A DNA stretch of 60,532 nt from Acanthaster planci (GCF_001949145.1 NW_019091683.1:99511-160042), one strand, 5' to 3'; counted from the stretch's first letter, positions 13,164 to 22,925 are shown. Numbers and translations are program-made. The notes: generated by a model from the sequence alone, not told the origin.

Positions 13164-16100
13164 CTTGGGATTAAAGATTGTAATTACACATAGGCACATC
13201 AGCCCCTGCACATAAGGATTCTGTACGTTGCACATATTGAGACCGAGTCACTATTATCTTGGGATTGCGGACGGGAGTTTTTTCCNNNNNNNNNNNNNNN
13301 NNNNNNNNNNNNNNNNNNNNNNNNNNNNNNNNNNNNNNNNNNNNNNNNNNNNNNNNNNNNNNNNNNNNNNNNNNNNNNNNNNNNNNNNNNNNNNNNNNNN
13401 NNNNNNNNNNNNNNNNNNNNNNNNNNNNNNNNNNNNNNNNNNNNNNNNNNNNNNNNNNNNNNNNNNNNNNNNNNNNNNNNNNNNNNNNNNNNNNNNNNNN
13501 NNNNNNNNNNNNNNNNNNNNNNNNNNNNNNNNNNNNNNNNNNNNNNNNNNNNNNNNNNNNNNNNNNNNNNNNNNNNNNNNNNNNNNNNNNNNNNNNNNNN
13601 NNNNNNNNNNNNNNNNNNNNNNNNNNNNNNNNNNNNNNNNNNNNNNNNNNNNNNNNNNNNNNNNNNNNNNNNNNNNNNNNNNNNNNNNNNNNNNNNNNNN
13701 NNNNNNNNNNNNNNNNNNNNNNNNNNNNNNNNNNNNNNNNNNNNNNNNNNNNNNNNNNNNNNNNNNNNNNNNNNNNNNNNNNNNNNNNNNNNNNNNNNNN
13801 NNNNNNNNNNNNNNNNNNNNNNNNNNNNNNNNNNNNNNNNNNNNNNNNNNNNNNNNNNNNNNNNNNNNNNNNNNNNNNNNNNNNNNNNNNNNNNNNNNNN
13901 NNNNNNNNNNNNNNNNNNNNNNNNNNNNNNNNNNNNNNNNNNNNNNNNNNNNNNNNNNNNNNNNNNNNNNNNNNNNNNNNNNNNNNNNNNNNNNNNNNNN
14001 NNNNNNNNNNNNNNNNNNNNNNNNNNNNNNNNNNNNNNNNNNNNNNNNNNNNNNNNNNNNNNNNNNNNNNNNNNNNNNNNNNNNNNNNNNNNNNNNNNNN
14101 NNNNNNNNNNNNNNNNNNNNNNNNNNNNNNNNNNNNNNNNNNNNNNNNNNNNNNNNNNNNNNNNNNNNNNNNNNNNNNNNNNNNNNNNNNNNNNNNGGGA
14201 TTAAAGATTGTAATTACACATAGGCACATCAGCCCCTGCACATAAACACGGTTACAATTGGTCAACCGAATTAACTCAGTTAATCAGTTTGCATACTCGT
14301 GTTATGGGGGATTTTTAAAGGCTAAAAGAATGTATCTATATACTACCTTATATCTGTTGACTCAAGTTTATTGTTTTATTTGGAGCGTAGATAAAGGAAG
14401 TGATAGGTAACAGTGAATTTGACAGTTAACACACGAAATGTGACTCAGATGCAAGATATGTATGTGTCAAGAGGCCCTATGAAACTAAATCATTGGTGCA
14501 ATCTCATGATTATCTATGTTATGATTTCATTGATACAATCTAATGTAGTTACCTGTCACAGCAAATTTATACATCCCCATCATTTGTTTCGCAAGATCTC
14601 CCCTGTGCGAAAATGCTTTTGTCCCCGCGACAATGGCCGGTGACCAATGAAACACTTTTTATTTTTCCCGCTCTGTGATCACACTGTCTGTAATTTTCCT
14701 TGCCGGGCGTTAAATTAAGGTAGTCATATAACGGCCACGGTTTTCTGTTTCATGTTTCTGTCATTGCTTGTTGTGTTTGGTACATCTGTTTGTGTTGATT
14801 TGTAAATTAAATTGGTAGATACTGTGGGTTGAGAGTATGTGAGCTAAAAAGAGTAAACAATAATAATAATAATTGACATTTATAAAGCGCCCAATCCATC
14901 AAGCTGCTCCCAGGTGCTGTACATCAAAATATAAATAAATATAACCTACATGTACCATAATTAAAATCAATACTAATAAACTAAAAATGCCTTTTTGAAA
15001 AGGTGCGTCTTCAGCCCGGTCTTAAAACTCTCCACATTCCTAGACTCTCTAAGATGAACTTCAAGCTGGTTCCAGAGACGGGGACCAGCCACAGAAAAAA
15101 TCCTCTCGCCAGAAGAAGACAGCCTAATTTTTGGAAGAGACAGCCTAGACGAGTCCAGTGCGGAACGAGTGAATCGACTAGGAATCCTATCATCAAGCAA
15201 ATCAATTCAATAACTTGGAGCACTGTCGTGGAGACATTGAAAGTTCAGGAGACACACTAAAAAATTACCCTATATTTTACTGGCAACCAATGTAATTGCA
15301 TCAGTGCTGGAGTGATGTGGTCAAATTTCTTGCCATTAGTGAGTAACCTTGCTGCAGCATTCTGGACTCTCTGCAAAGGAGCAAGGGCTGACGCCGATAG
15401 ACCTACTAAAACAGAGTTACAATAGTCTATGCGAGACGTAACAAGTGCATGAATAATCTACTCTGTAGCTGATTCACCCAAAAATGTTTTATTTTACTTA
15501 TATTGTACAGGTGATACATTGAAATGTGAGAGACATTCTTAATGTGGGATGGCTTGTTCATGTTGTAGTCAAAAATCACACCCAGACTCTTGACTTAAAA
15601 GACTGCAGTAATATTGTGATTTCCAATATTTACAACAGTTCTAGGAATTTTGCTCAACGACATATGCGATCCAATGATAACCAGATCTGTCGTATCATCA
15701 TTGTGCTTCAAAAAATTAGTCGTCATCCAACATTTGATGTCGTCACAGCATTTTTCCAAAACTGACAATTTTTGCTGTATGTTACTGGCAGTTGGCTGAG
15801 CTGAGAAATACAACTGAGTGTCATCTGCATAAAAATGACAATTCAGTCCATGATGCCTAATGGCATCCCCTAATGGCAACATATACACACTGAATAAAAG
15901 TGGTCCGGGTACAGAGCCCTGGGGGACACCATACTTAAGTGTATAGGCGTCACTCATGGTTCCGACATCCAATCTACTCCAACCATCAGACGATAAAGAC
16001 CGAATCTGAACTCTTTGTAAACGGTCTCCAAGGTAAGGAGAAAACCAGTCAAAGGTATTTTGTGAGACTCCAACATGTGTCCGTAATCGATGAAGCAAAA

Positions 16101-18247
16101 TGTCATGATTAAGCGTATCAAACACAGCACTTAGATCAAAAAATACCAGGATGGAGAGTTTGCCCTAGTCCATATTTTTCCAATATTTTTATAGTAAGAA
16201 CTATACTGAACGTCCTCATGATGTAATATGCAAATTTGAATATGGATTTGTGTGTGTTGAGTGTTGAGATATTGGTACCAACTTCGGCTGAGATCCCCGG
16301 GAACAGAAGGTGGTGATCGCAACCAGAACGTGAAAATAAGTCACCGTGCGATCAGGCCAAGATTCGGCTAAATCAGAGCCAATATTAGCCCTAACTCAAC
16401 GATCGGTTTTTACCAACATTTGGCTTGGATATCACACCTCATCAAAGAATTATTCAGCATTGTTGAATATACCCTTTAGTTAAACATTATTATATAACGG
16501 GTAATGTGTTAAAGATAGAGAAGGCAATGATAATTGAGTTAATTACAATTTTTTCATAAGTATTCTTTAGAAACTAAAGTATCTTAACCCTTTTTACAAA
16601 TAAACAAAGAAAGATACTGATTTTAGAATGTAAATGAAAATTGAGAAAGTTTGTTTCACAATGTCATTGATCTGGCCGGAAACTTGCAAGGATTATTTTA
16701 CTTTAGATGCCCGTTCTCACACCTCGGATCATTATTGAAGTTTGAAAGTAATTGAAAAAGATGATAATCCAGAAAGATCTGATATCCGCTACCCAGTGGA
16801 ATCTAGAAGGAATACCAACCTAGTTCAACCTTTGAACGTAAAATGTGATGTATCATCTGTTAGTAAAAAGCCGGAGCTGACAAGGATTTATTTTTTACTC
16901 GGTTATTTATTCAGTGATCATTTCAAGAAGAAAAAACTCGTTTTCTCTTCAAGCTATAAGGGGTTAAAGAACTTGTATTAGCAAGCTTAAGAAATTATCT
17001 GACTGACGAAGAAGCAACAAAAAGAACCGTAGAACAAAATGATATTTTATTTCCTTTTGTAAGTAATTGTAAATACAGAGTAATATTGAAAGTTGCAAAT
17101 ATAGTGTAAATATAAAAATGAAGGAATTTAAGATTTTTGGCTTCACTGTTTCATCAGTTATTTGGGCTGAAAGAACCTGAGGTCACTGTTATAGCTGTTT
17201 CACGGTGACATTATCCATGTTATGATTTTTCATTTATTATTACCCCTACTTATTACAACGCTCCTAATTTTAACCCTAACTTATGACATGCAATGTAACA
17301 TTTAATCAGCCTATACAGATATCTTTATTCCTTCACGTGCCAAGTTAACATTTATTCCAGGAGTAGAGATATCTCCAAAGAGGAATTTCAATGTCTGATC
17401 GTATCTTGGAAGTTAATGTCTGTCTGTTGCACTAGTCAATGAGTCTATAAGGATTATGCGCCCCACGTTACAGTGCTGTTGGCATTAAACCTTCTTCAAA
17501 TGCTGACATCAGGCGTATCTCAGATAAGAGATTAAAATGTAAAATGATAAAAGTCATCCTCACAACGAACTAAACGCATTGTCCGTCTGTTTACCAATGG
17601 TATCCTTCTTTTTTCTATTTGGCATACTGAAAATCGTTACCACTAACCTTCTACACTGTCCACAAGCGTCATTTGGTTGCCTCCATTCAGATATGCTCTT
17701 GAAATCTTAGGCGAGGGCAGGCTAGCCACGTCAGTCCAGTAGACCATTCTGTCTACCGGATCATAGTCAACGGCAACAGGACGACTGACCCCACTGAGTG
17801 GAAGGCGTGCTAAGTCCGACAGATTTTGACTCATGCTTCCCGCGTAGATGGCACCGGTCATGAGATCAGCAATTAGTGCGAAGTCCACTAATGAGAAACG
17901 TACAGGTAGGAAAATTTACCCATCCGTTACAAACAACACCAAGACAAATTATGGAGACACCCTGAAGTCTAGAAAGATAACAGCATATGTTTGCAGGTAT
18001 ATATGTGGCTAGTATTTGCCAAATTCTTCTAAACTAGCATTTGAAACTTAGATAGATAGTGAAAAGATTGTTATGTCAGCTTTAACGTTTTACAGGTTTC
18101 GGTGAATTTGCATATTTCTGAATAATTGAAAAAAATCTATTTCTGGTACTATTCTTATTATTTTTTATCTTGTTCAAGAAACTAACCTGCATCTATAATT
18201 TGAAATGTAGCTGCAGCCACCAACGTCTGAAGGAAAATCCGCAGCAT
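2029..18247 (-). CDS. Gene A: signal peptide - YWTD propeller - EGF - SRCR x4 - EGF - SRCR x2 (3' end outside window)
   Basis: Thirteen coding exons can be joined by GT-AG sites without breaking frame: 18187-18247, 17648-17887, 9815-9971, 9500-9621, 8978-9235, 8739-8852, 7924-8241, 5811-6116, 5127-5438, 4614-4907, 3443-3550, 2708-3022 and 2029-2328. Together they give 968 codons plus one base, ending in an open donor, so the C-terminus lies left of position 1. Domains by residue: signal peptide 1-20, six-bladed LDLR-class-B propeller 21-279, EGF 280-317, SRCR 318-727 (four), EGF 728-763, SRCR 764-968 (two). All joins are phase 1 except one phase-2 join inside the propeller. The protein is predicted to be secreted or cell-surface. 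By analogy with gene B, sushi domains and a membrane anchor may follow. Propeller-EGF modules of the LDLR family usually bind protein ligands, and SRCR domains bind polyanions or microbial surfaces. The actual ligand is unknown. Confidence 0.85.
2471..2548. repeat. 78-bp hairpin element in gene A intron 12-13 side
   Basis: The arms GAGCTGTGGGTTTGTGGTT (2471-2489) and AACCGCAAACCCACAGCTC (2530-2548) are complementary except for one position. A second, nested hairpin lies at the right arm (GTGGTTCT...AGAACCGC, about 2517-2534). It lies in the intron between SRCR 5 and SRCR 6. It may be a miniature foldback element or a structured RNA. No coding function is seen. Confidence 0.6.
2708..3022 (-). 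CDS. Gene A exon 12: SRCR domain 5 (LRLVGG/ACRQLGF subtype)
   Basis: 315 bp, phase 1 to phase 1, with acceptor ATTTTGTAG and donor GTAATG. Landmarks are [78 protein letters not shown] is replaced by CDR. First member of the third SRCR pair. Confidence 0.93.
3443..3550 (-). CDS. Gene A exon 11: EGF-like domain 2
   Basis: 108 bp, phase 1 to phase 1, with acceptor TTTGCTTTAG and donor GTAAAA. It encodes [14 protein letters not shown] and [14 protein letters not shown], a compact six-cysteine EGF without a calcium signature. It has the same length and the same place (after SRCR 4) as the EGF exon of gene B at 45272-45379. At 36 codons it falls below usual ORF cut-offs. Confidence 0.88.
3950..4560. 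repeat. Intron block 1, related to 7200-7800
   Basis: This segment lies in the intron between SRCR 4 and EGF 2. It aligns by eye, in the same orientation, with 7200-7800 in the intron between SRCR 1 and SRCR 2. Shared strings include GGAATGATGGAAAC, GTACATTTT and CAGATACAAACA-like stretches, with many substitutions and small indels. It may be an old dispersed repeat or a remnant of the exon duplications. Confidence 0.55.
4614..4907 (-). CDS. Gene A exon 10: SRCR domain 4 (VRLVNG/VCRELGF subtype)
   Basis: 294 bp, phase 1 to phase 1, with acceptor TTCCCCAAAG and donor GTATGT. Landmarks are [73 protein letters not shown]. Six cysteines with an intact acidic patch. It closes the second SRCR pair, before the EGF. 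Confidence 0.94.
5127..5438 (-). CDS. Gene A exon 9: SRCR domain 3 (LRLVGG/ACRQLGF subtype)
   Basis: 312 bp, phase 1 to phase 1, with acceptor TCCTTTAG and a full consensus GTAAGT donor. Landmarks are [70 protein letters not shown]. It forms the second repeat of the two-exon pair begun by exons 7-8. Confidence 0.94.
5811..6116 (-). CDS. Gene A exon 8: SRCR domain 2 (VRLVNG/VCRELGF subtype)
   Basis: 306 bp, phase 1 to phase 1, with acceptor ACATTTGCAG and donor GTAGGT. Landmarks are [71 protein letters not shown]. The acidic CDD and GDED positions used for divalent cations in SRCR folds are intact. Confidence 0.94.
7200..7800. repeat. Intron block 2, related to 3950-4560
   Basis: Partner of the block at 3950-4560. 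Matching anchors occur in the same order: a TGTACATTTT...AAATGGTC start, AGAAGACC..ATGGCAATAACTT versus AGAAGACCGAGGCATGAACTT, CCTATTCGCGTTGAT versus CCTATACGCGTCGAT, and GGAATGATGGAAACGAAACTGAA. No reading frame is conserved between the two. Confidence 0.55.
7924..8241 (-). CDS. Gene A exon 7: SRCR domain 1 (LRLxGG/ACRQLGF subtype)
   Basis: 318 bp, phase 1 to phase 1, with acceptor GATTGCAG and donor GTAGGC. Landmarks are [56 protein letters not shown] and the trailing SPSG linker. Six cysteines are visible. The usual CDDSW after the first cysteine is CNTSW, so one or both acidic residues of the cation-binding patch are lost here. Confidence 0.93.
8739..8852 (-). CDS. Gene A exon 6: EGF-like domain closing the propeller
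   Basis: 114 bp, phase 1 to phase 1, with acceptor TTCCCGAAG and donor GTAAAG. It encodes six cysteines in EGF spacing: [30 protein letters not shown]. There is no D-x-D/N-E calcium signature. In LDL receptor relatives an EGF packs against the propeller exit, so exons 2-6 look like one imported YWTD-EGF cassette. Residues 280-317 of the predicted protein. Confidence 0.88.
8978..9235 (-). CDS. Gene A exon 5: YWTD propeller, last two blades
   Basis: 258 bp, phase 1 to phase 1, with acceptor TTTCCACAG and donor GTTAGA. It carries [19 protein letters not shown] (YWTD with Cys in place of Thr) and a final divergent blade [15 protein letters not shown], followed by GGIHIYR, which leads into the EGF as in LDL receptors. 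Exons 2-5 add up to 259 residues, the usual size of a complete six-bladed YWTD propeller. Confidence 0.92.
9500..9621 (-). CDS. Gene A exon 4: YWTD propeller blade
   Basis: 122 bp, phase 2 in and phase 1 out. After the split glycine codon (GG|A) it reads [20 protein letters not shown], an almost perfect LDLR class B repeat, and ends WPNGIAKD before a GTAGGT donor. The two phases exactly match the neighbouring exons. Confidence 0.92.
9815..9971 (-). CDS. Gene A exon 3: YWTD propeller blade
   Basis: 157 bp, phase 1 in and phase 2 out, with acceptor TAGTTCCAG and a consensus GTGAGT donor. It reads [19 protein letters not shown], then a strand ending in [13 protein letters not shown], the usual P-x-x-I-x-V-D loop that precedes the next blade. 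It is shorter than 60 codons, so it is easily missed by ORF length filters. Confidence 0.9.
10352..10955 (+). repeat. Left terminal inverted repeat
   Basis: Pairs with 12486-13102 in inverted orientation. It contains repeated short phrases of the type TTTGGTACA-TTTGACC (about 10369, 10535 and 10600), which recur in the right arm. The TIR therefore has internal sub-repeats that could be protein-binding sites. Confidence 0.75.
11455..12066 (-). CDS. C2H2 zinc-finger plus acidic-linker protein encoded inside the long-TIR element
   Basis: 203 codons if read from 12066; an internal ATG at 12003 lies just before the finger and may be the true start. The N-terminal part has one C2H2 finger ([22 protein letters not shown] region: C-x2-C-x12-H-x4-H). 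A strongly acidic linker follows ([19 protein letters not shown]). The C-terminal part is a charged, helix-prone region ([34 protein letters not shown]). The frame is unbroken, unlike the decayed transposon genes nearby. I do not recognise the family. A DNA-binding accessory or regulatory protein of the element is an inference. Confidence 0.6.
   Translation of the reverse strand: MIYGTLSLVSCHLKVILRRVNMNGIYTAKPYACHQCDKCFGRKFNLDRHLENIHVEEESHMNEADENSDSVEDVDDETSDEDNSDLEDNAAYQDWLAEARETHREMRDEKYDEYVNEGMDEDQARQKANRKTLWAVKQDFFDNYKEFLSSFLYLRENETHKDIVEDLDGKLDKGLNVNKALNRVLPKHAEKFAGLFHDEEEHA
12085..12410. repeat. Degenerate AT-rich tandem repeat inside the long-TIR element
   Basis: About fifteen imperfect copies of a roughly 20-bp unit close to CTTTTTATTGTTCAAATTG, with variants such as TTTTCATTGTTCAAATTG and TTTTTATTGTATAAATTG. 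It lies between the upstream end of the C2H2 ORF and the right TIR. Confidence 0.75.
12486..13102 (-). repeat. Right terminal inverted repeat
   Basis: Inverted partner of 10352-10955. It carries the same sub-repeats in reverse complement (GGTCAAATTGTACCAAACA) and ends in CCCCCCACTACT. Compared with the left arm it holds an insert of about 40 bases near 12530-12570 with scattered substitutions, so the arms have been diverging since insertion. Confidence 0.75.
13125..13163. repeat. (TTTTG)n simple repeat
   Basis: Short run of GTTTT units, ending in longer T runs, just outside the right TIR of the 2.75-kb element and just before a sequence copied on both sides of the first assembly gap. Confidence 0.85.
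13167..13215 (+). repeat. 49-bp direct repeat, left copy (flanks gap 1)
   Basis: This 49-base string (starting GGGATTAAAGATTG, ending CCCCTGCACATAA) is identical to 14197-14245, where it follows directly after the Ns. It could be an unmerged contig overlap or a real direct repeat. Confidence 0.9.
13286..14196. other. Assembly gap 1 (911 Ns)
   Basis: Run of undetermined bases inside the large gene A intron. Open frames drawn through it have no meaning. Confidence 1.
14197..14245 (+). repeat. 49-bp direct repeat, right copy
   Basis: Perfect copy of 13167-13215 starting at the first base after gap 1. Confidence 0.9.
14855..16140 (-). mobile_element. 5'-truncated non-LTR retrotransposon (CR1/L2/Jockey-like), 3' half of reverse transcriptase
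   Basis: Read on the minus strand from 16125: [49 protein letters not shown] and [13 protein letters not shown], the conserved reverse transcriptase blocks including the catalytic YADD. Near 15000-15200 the typical C-terminal block [20 protein letters not shown]...[14 protein letters not shown] appears, separated by frame breaks. The 3' end is an (AAT)n tail at 14859-14873, as in CR1/L2 elements. The endonuclease half is missing, as expected of truncated insertion. Confidence 0.88.
17648..17887 (-). CDS. Gene A exon 2: YWTD propeller, blades 1-2
   Basis: 240 bp, phase 1 to phase 1, with acceptor CTCATTAG and donor GTTAGT. It encodes a first strand set ([14 protein letters not shown]) followed by the motif [11 protein letters not shown], a canonical LDLR class B repeat. 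The upstream end joins the signal peptide exon in frame. The next exon lies 7.7 kb away across transposons and an assembly gap. The phase and blade order agree, but physical linkage depends on the assembly being right. Confidence 0.85.
18187..18247 (-). CDS. Gene A exon 1 (coding): start codon and signal peptide
   Basis: ATG at 18247 opens 20 codons ([20 protein letters not shown]), a short basic start followed by a hydrophobic run typical of a signal peptide. A GTTAGT donor follows position 18187. The exon ends in phase 1 (split codon G|TG) and joins the propeller exon. A CTTTCCAG acceptor at 18275-18276 suggests the exon starts about 27 bases upstream of the ATG and that a noncoding 5' exon lies further right. 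That upstream exon was not identified. Confidence 0.75.
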
Positions 18248-20622
18248 TTTCCTAGCCCTTGATAGGTTCTTGGGCTGGAAAGATACTTCGCGAGTTCTGG
18301 TGGTAAATGAGTTGGTTAATACAAATTACGTCAGTTGTTCTTAAAACAAAATACGTACAAACGCTGTAGACGCAGACGTAAAGAACAGACTGATAGATAA
18401 AGATTGTGTTTTAGAGAGTGTTATATTGAACATGTTTGAAGGAAGTTATAATTATAGGAAACTAGTGATGAGCAGTGGCGTATCCAACGGGGGAGGGAGC
18501 AATCCCCCCACGGCATCTTTAGCAAAAATACTTCAAAGGTTAGTAAGAAATATATTATCAAACATCAACACCAGTACCTAAAGTAAACAACACCAGCAAA
18601 TAAAGGCAAGGATTTCAGGACCGTGGGAAAACGTTTGATTTTGTTTCTCCCCAACTTCATGTTGAATGAGCCTGAAGATGCATTTGATTTAGAATTCCCC
18701 CAACCCCTCCTGAGTCCAAAATCTGGATACGCTTTTGGTCATGAAAAAAAAATTGGTAATTTTTTTTTTCCGAACTCACAATTGTGAGCAATATTTCCTG
18801 ATTGCGTGACTAAGTAGAACCACCCTCAAACAACATCGCACACAATTAAGTCACAGATGTTAGCATTTTACGAAGTTCTGTAAAGGACCATTTGTTTTTT
18901 TACTACAGGACGATCTTCCTTGGTAACCTATGCTCAAAATATCGACAAGCAGTTGACAAACATTAAGCTTGGCCGTAGATCTCCTCGACGTGTGTATTTG
19001 AGAGTCATACCTAGATTGTAACTATTCGTATACGTTAGATAAGCCTTAAAAATAAAGATTGAATGTTTTCACGGATCTGCAGATCTGACCCACTTAGCTT
19101 AGCCTTGTTGAAGACTGAATGGACCCAGGGTGCCAAACAAAGGTGCAGCGAAGTGCACAGGTTTCAACAGTACAACCGTCTATTTGAAAGCATGCAAGCT
19201 GTACGTGATGGAATTTTTCGACATTCGCCATTTGCCCAATATGAACTCAATGCACGTAAACTACAAAACCAAAGCAGTGCTGGTTGAGTAGAGTGAAAAC
19301 CTTGGGTAAAATCAGTTTTTCAAACAACACTTATGAGAGCAAGTTCCCCCAATTTACCTGGGCCTTTGTAGGTAAAATTGCCACAAGTGTCGACCCTACC
19401 CAATACAACACACCAGCGGGCAAAATACCCCTTTTAAGTGACTTGTCTCGAACATTTGTGCTTTTCCTAGGAAAAGTATTTCTGATTAATTCGATAATTT
19501 TATACATTCTTCTTCTCAGTGACAGGGCCTTACAGAAACAAATCTAATACCTTAATATTGAAATGAAAGAGGCATGATTGTCCTGAGGAACAGACCAACG
19601 TTCCTGGCCTACTTAATGGTTATAGGACTGCATCTCACAAATGCTTGGTCTTTTTAATGAAGTCAAATGAGCAACTTACTTAGCAGGAAGCTGCAGTAAA
19701 TTTCAATGATTAGGCGTCTAATTATTGTAACTTTGTGTACCGCTACACTTTCTTTGAAGTTCTTGAAGCAGCCTCTACATTAAACCCTAAACAGAGCAAA
19801 CTTTTTTACATATTGACAGTTTACCTGATTGTGCATTCAAAGTCTCAGGAAATGGACTACATGTATTCACGCACATTTAGGTAGCGTAAAATCTATCAGA
19901 CGGGCCAGACAAACCTGTAATGCTTTACAAAGCACACAATACATCAAACAGCCCAAAGCACACATTATTTCCTCCAACAATAAGACTGTACGGAAGCCTG
20001 ATAGTGCCAATGAATGGAATGCAAACTTTTTATTGTACCAGCGCTTTATCCCCCCCCCCCGCCCCCTTATTTGGTGACCACCCTCGGATATCTTTTTATT
20101 GGGTGTATCTAAATAAGGTTATAGCTCTGTTTGAGGGCGATTCTCGCGTATGGGGTCCCAATTATAAAGGCACTGGTTATATTTAGGGATTTAGTTTTGA
20201 AACTTAAACTATAGACATGATATAGTCTATATTATGGACCTCCCAGGATTTAGTTAAATTTGCTAATATTTGAAATGTAATAATTTGTATTCATTTCTCA
20301 TGTTCATTTCTTTCAAGGTAGGCCAGGCAGTTGCATTAATCGATCTGGCTATTTGGTGAGTTGCTTTTTAGATTAGCAGTGTATCAACACATACGTTGCA
20401 AGCTTTTCCACATGGGTCTCAGTTACAGAAGACATTTGGGTAAACTACGCTTGCTATGATATGATTCATCGAGTCCTCACGCAGGCACTTTTAAGACATT
20501 GCTTCTCTTTTTCTTGGAATAGACATTAGACAAAGTGAAAACAAATTTGGATACAGGTGCCTGCATGTGACATCACGACGGGCCGGGTCGTCCAGAGAGA
20601 CACAGTGTATGTCATAATGAAA

Positions 20623-20746
20623 CCGTGTTTGCTTCACACGGATATGAATCACGATCAGTGATCCATCTGGACACCAAAATTAATGGCTGGTGCGAACCAG
20701 CGTTAGTATCACTGATCGAGATCCAGATCCGTGTGAAACAAACACG
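20623..20746. repeat. 124-bp foldback element
   Basis: The left arm starts CCGTGTTTGCTTCACACGGAT and runs to ATCAGTGAT. The right arm starts ATCACTGATCG and ends GTGTGAAACAAACACGCG. The arms of about 40 bases pair with a few mismatches around a loop of about 45 bases. Probably a small MITE or foldback element. Confidence 0.65.
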
Positions 20747-22875
20747 CGCGCGAAGATGCTACATCTTAGTGATCTCAAACTGAACTCAGGAAGAGTAAAC
20801 TTATACTGAGTGAGCTTATACTAAATTGCAGGTGAAGGAACACTGAAATGAATGAGGATCTGATTCAAGGAATTCGTTCACAGTTTCCTAACAAAAGGAC
20901 AACAGGTTCAGCAAGAGGCCTACTGAACTATTTGTGATAATTATCTGACAAATCCCAGTTAGGCATTAGTGTTTGTTTTAGCGGTTTTGCACAGCAGATG
21001 ATTTATTTAAAGTAATTAATTACTTACTGGATAAGACATCGCTGGATAAGACATCGAGGGACTGAGTGCATTGAGTATATATATGTTCACACATGATCAA
21101 AGAATACATAGGAACTGAAAACAGCCGTGTGACTGCAATAACAAATTCTCACAAGATCCTGAAAGCTTCACGTACTGGAAAAGTACTCATATTCAACGAA
21201 TTAAGCTTTGTGGTTTGTCATGTGCACAGGATGTAAGTAACCTTTTAAACAACCTCAAACGCATTTAAAGCAATGGAATGAGAAGTTTTACCCTTAAGGT
21301 TTTAACACTTCCGGTACTATAGCACTTCCCAAAATCATTAGAATTGTCTGAGGTATTCCGAAAGTCCAAGAAAGGCCCATGTAATAAATGTCTGTTTTGT
21401 TTAAAAAAAATCAAGCCCGTCTGAAATTTTATAACCGGAAATTGACGAAGACCAGTGCAGTACAAAATTATAATCTTTTATAAATCATACTTTCAAAAGT
21501 TTATATCTTCGTTCAAATCTCATTTGAACTATACCCCTTTTCAAATTGACTTACAGGTTGATAAGAGTTTGGCAATATTTTTTTAGATTATTAAGGAAAT
21601 TTAAAGGAGTCTTTGAATGTCCGCTTATAGGGTGGAAATTAAATATACATGAATACATTTTAGGACTGATTAGATTTTCAAAAACGTATCATCAAAACTT
21701 TTACTAGACCATTGACCACCATCCCGTGCCAATTAATTCTGGCTAGTTTTCCATATTACATCGGGGTAAGGCTTCACGAAACAGGAGGAGTACCTGTGTA
21801 ACTGTATTTTGTACTTATCCTTTTATCTGGAACCCTGAAGACCAAGGATGGGGTTTTAAGAAAACTGATTAAACGTTCCAAAGTTTGAAGTTTGAACAAC
21901 ATTACCCTGATCACAGACATATAAAGTGTTTATCATTGGGATATTAAACGCATGTTTATAGCAGCTTAAAACATGACTTCCATTATTTCCCGCCAATACT
22001 CATTTAATCTCATGTTGTAAGTGGTTAATTTAAGCTGACATTACGTGTAGTGTATGGATGCAGAGTGGATTTTTACTTGGTTATCACACAAAGATAAACA
22101 CCTTGTTCAGCCAATACGTTCAGTTGCACTTCCAAGCGTTTAGGACACGATTAGGCGCATATGCTGTATGTAAACGCATGTGCATGCGTAGTTCGATCTC
22201 TTTCTGCGTCCCCTGCACGGAAATTGTTAGTTGCAAAAAAATAGATAAATAAAAAATAGAACTCGAACTGATCCGAGTTGCATTTACTCGTTTCTTAGAC
22301 AGGTTCTTTATATTACGTGCGTATATATATCACGATCTCGGATGGGTGATAATTTTCTGAAAAAAAAGTTTTGTCAACAGTATTTCAACCATTTTGTTCC
22401 CGTGTTAGCCTGTAGCAGTTGGTTTGCCACTCTTCACGTAACTGCGTATGACTTGAAAATGTGTGTCATCGTTACGTACTGACGTGCAGTTAATAAACTC
22501 TGCCCCCTTTATTAACGTGTCAAACTGTATAAAACGTGTTACAGCCTGTACACAAACACACAAACGGGTTTATAATTAAAATTTATTTGAAAATCTTACA
22601 TGCTAAACATATCTATATAGTATCATAAGCATAGGTTGCGTTTATTAAATAAAATAGTGTGTTTAATTATATAAACATGTTGTATGTGTTTATTTATAAG
22701 CGTGTCAAAATATTTTAAAAAGAGATACAGATTTTCGAATAATTGGCGTTTAAAAGTTAAACGCTGGGGTTTTACAATGTATATATTTTATCAATGGGTT
22801 GATTTAGTCATGTCCGAGAAACTTTAATGAAATAACTTCCAATAAAATTAGGTACGGTTTGACATAAAACCAAAT

Positions 22876-22925
22876 GTTAACTTCCGGTTCCATGTAAAAC
22901 TGTTTACATGGAACGTGAAGTTAAC
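22876..22925. repeat. 50-bp near-perfect hairpin with ACTG loop
   Basis: Two 23-base arms, GTTAACTTCC...CATGTAAA and TTTACATG...GAAGTTAAC, pair with two mismatches around a four-base loop. No terminator-like T run or gene adjoins it. It is probably a foldback remnant. Confidence 0.7.

Larger units (their letters stand above)
9972..17647 (-). other. Gene A 7.7-kb intron between propeller exons 2 and 3
   Basis: The intron is filled with mobile DNA: a long-TIR element (10352-13102), an assembly gap (13286-14196) and a LINE fragment (about 14855-16140). The rest (16150-17640 and 14250-14850) shows nothing recognisable beyond AT-rich sequence. All other gene A introns visible here are under about 2 kb. 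Confidence 0.7.

Noticed and set aside
13171-14265. Long open frames of 328-364 codons across positions 13171-14265
   Set aside because: They consist almost wholly of Ns from assembly gap 1.
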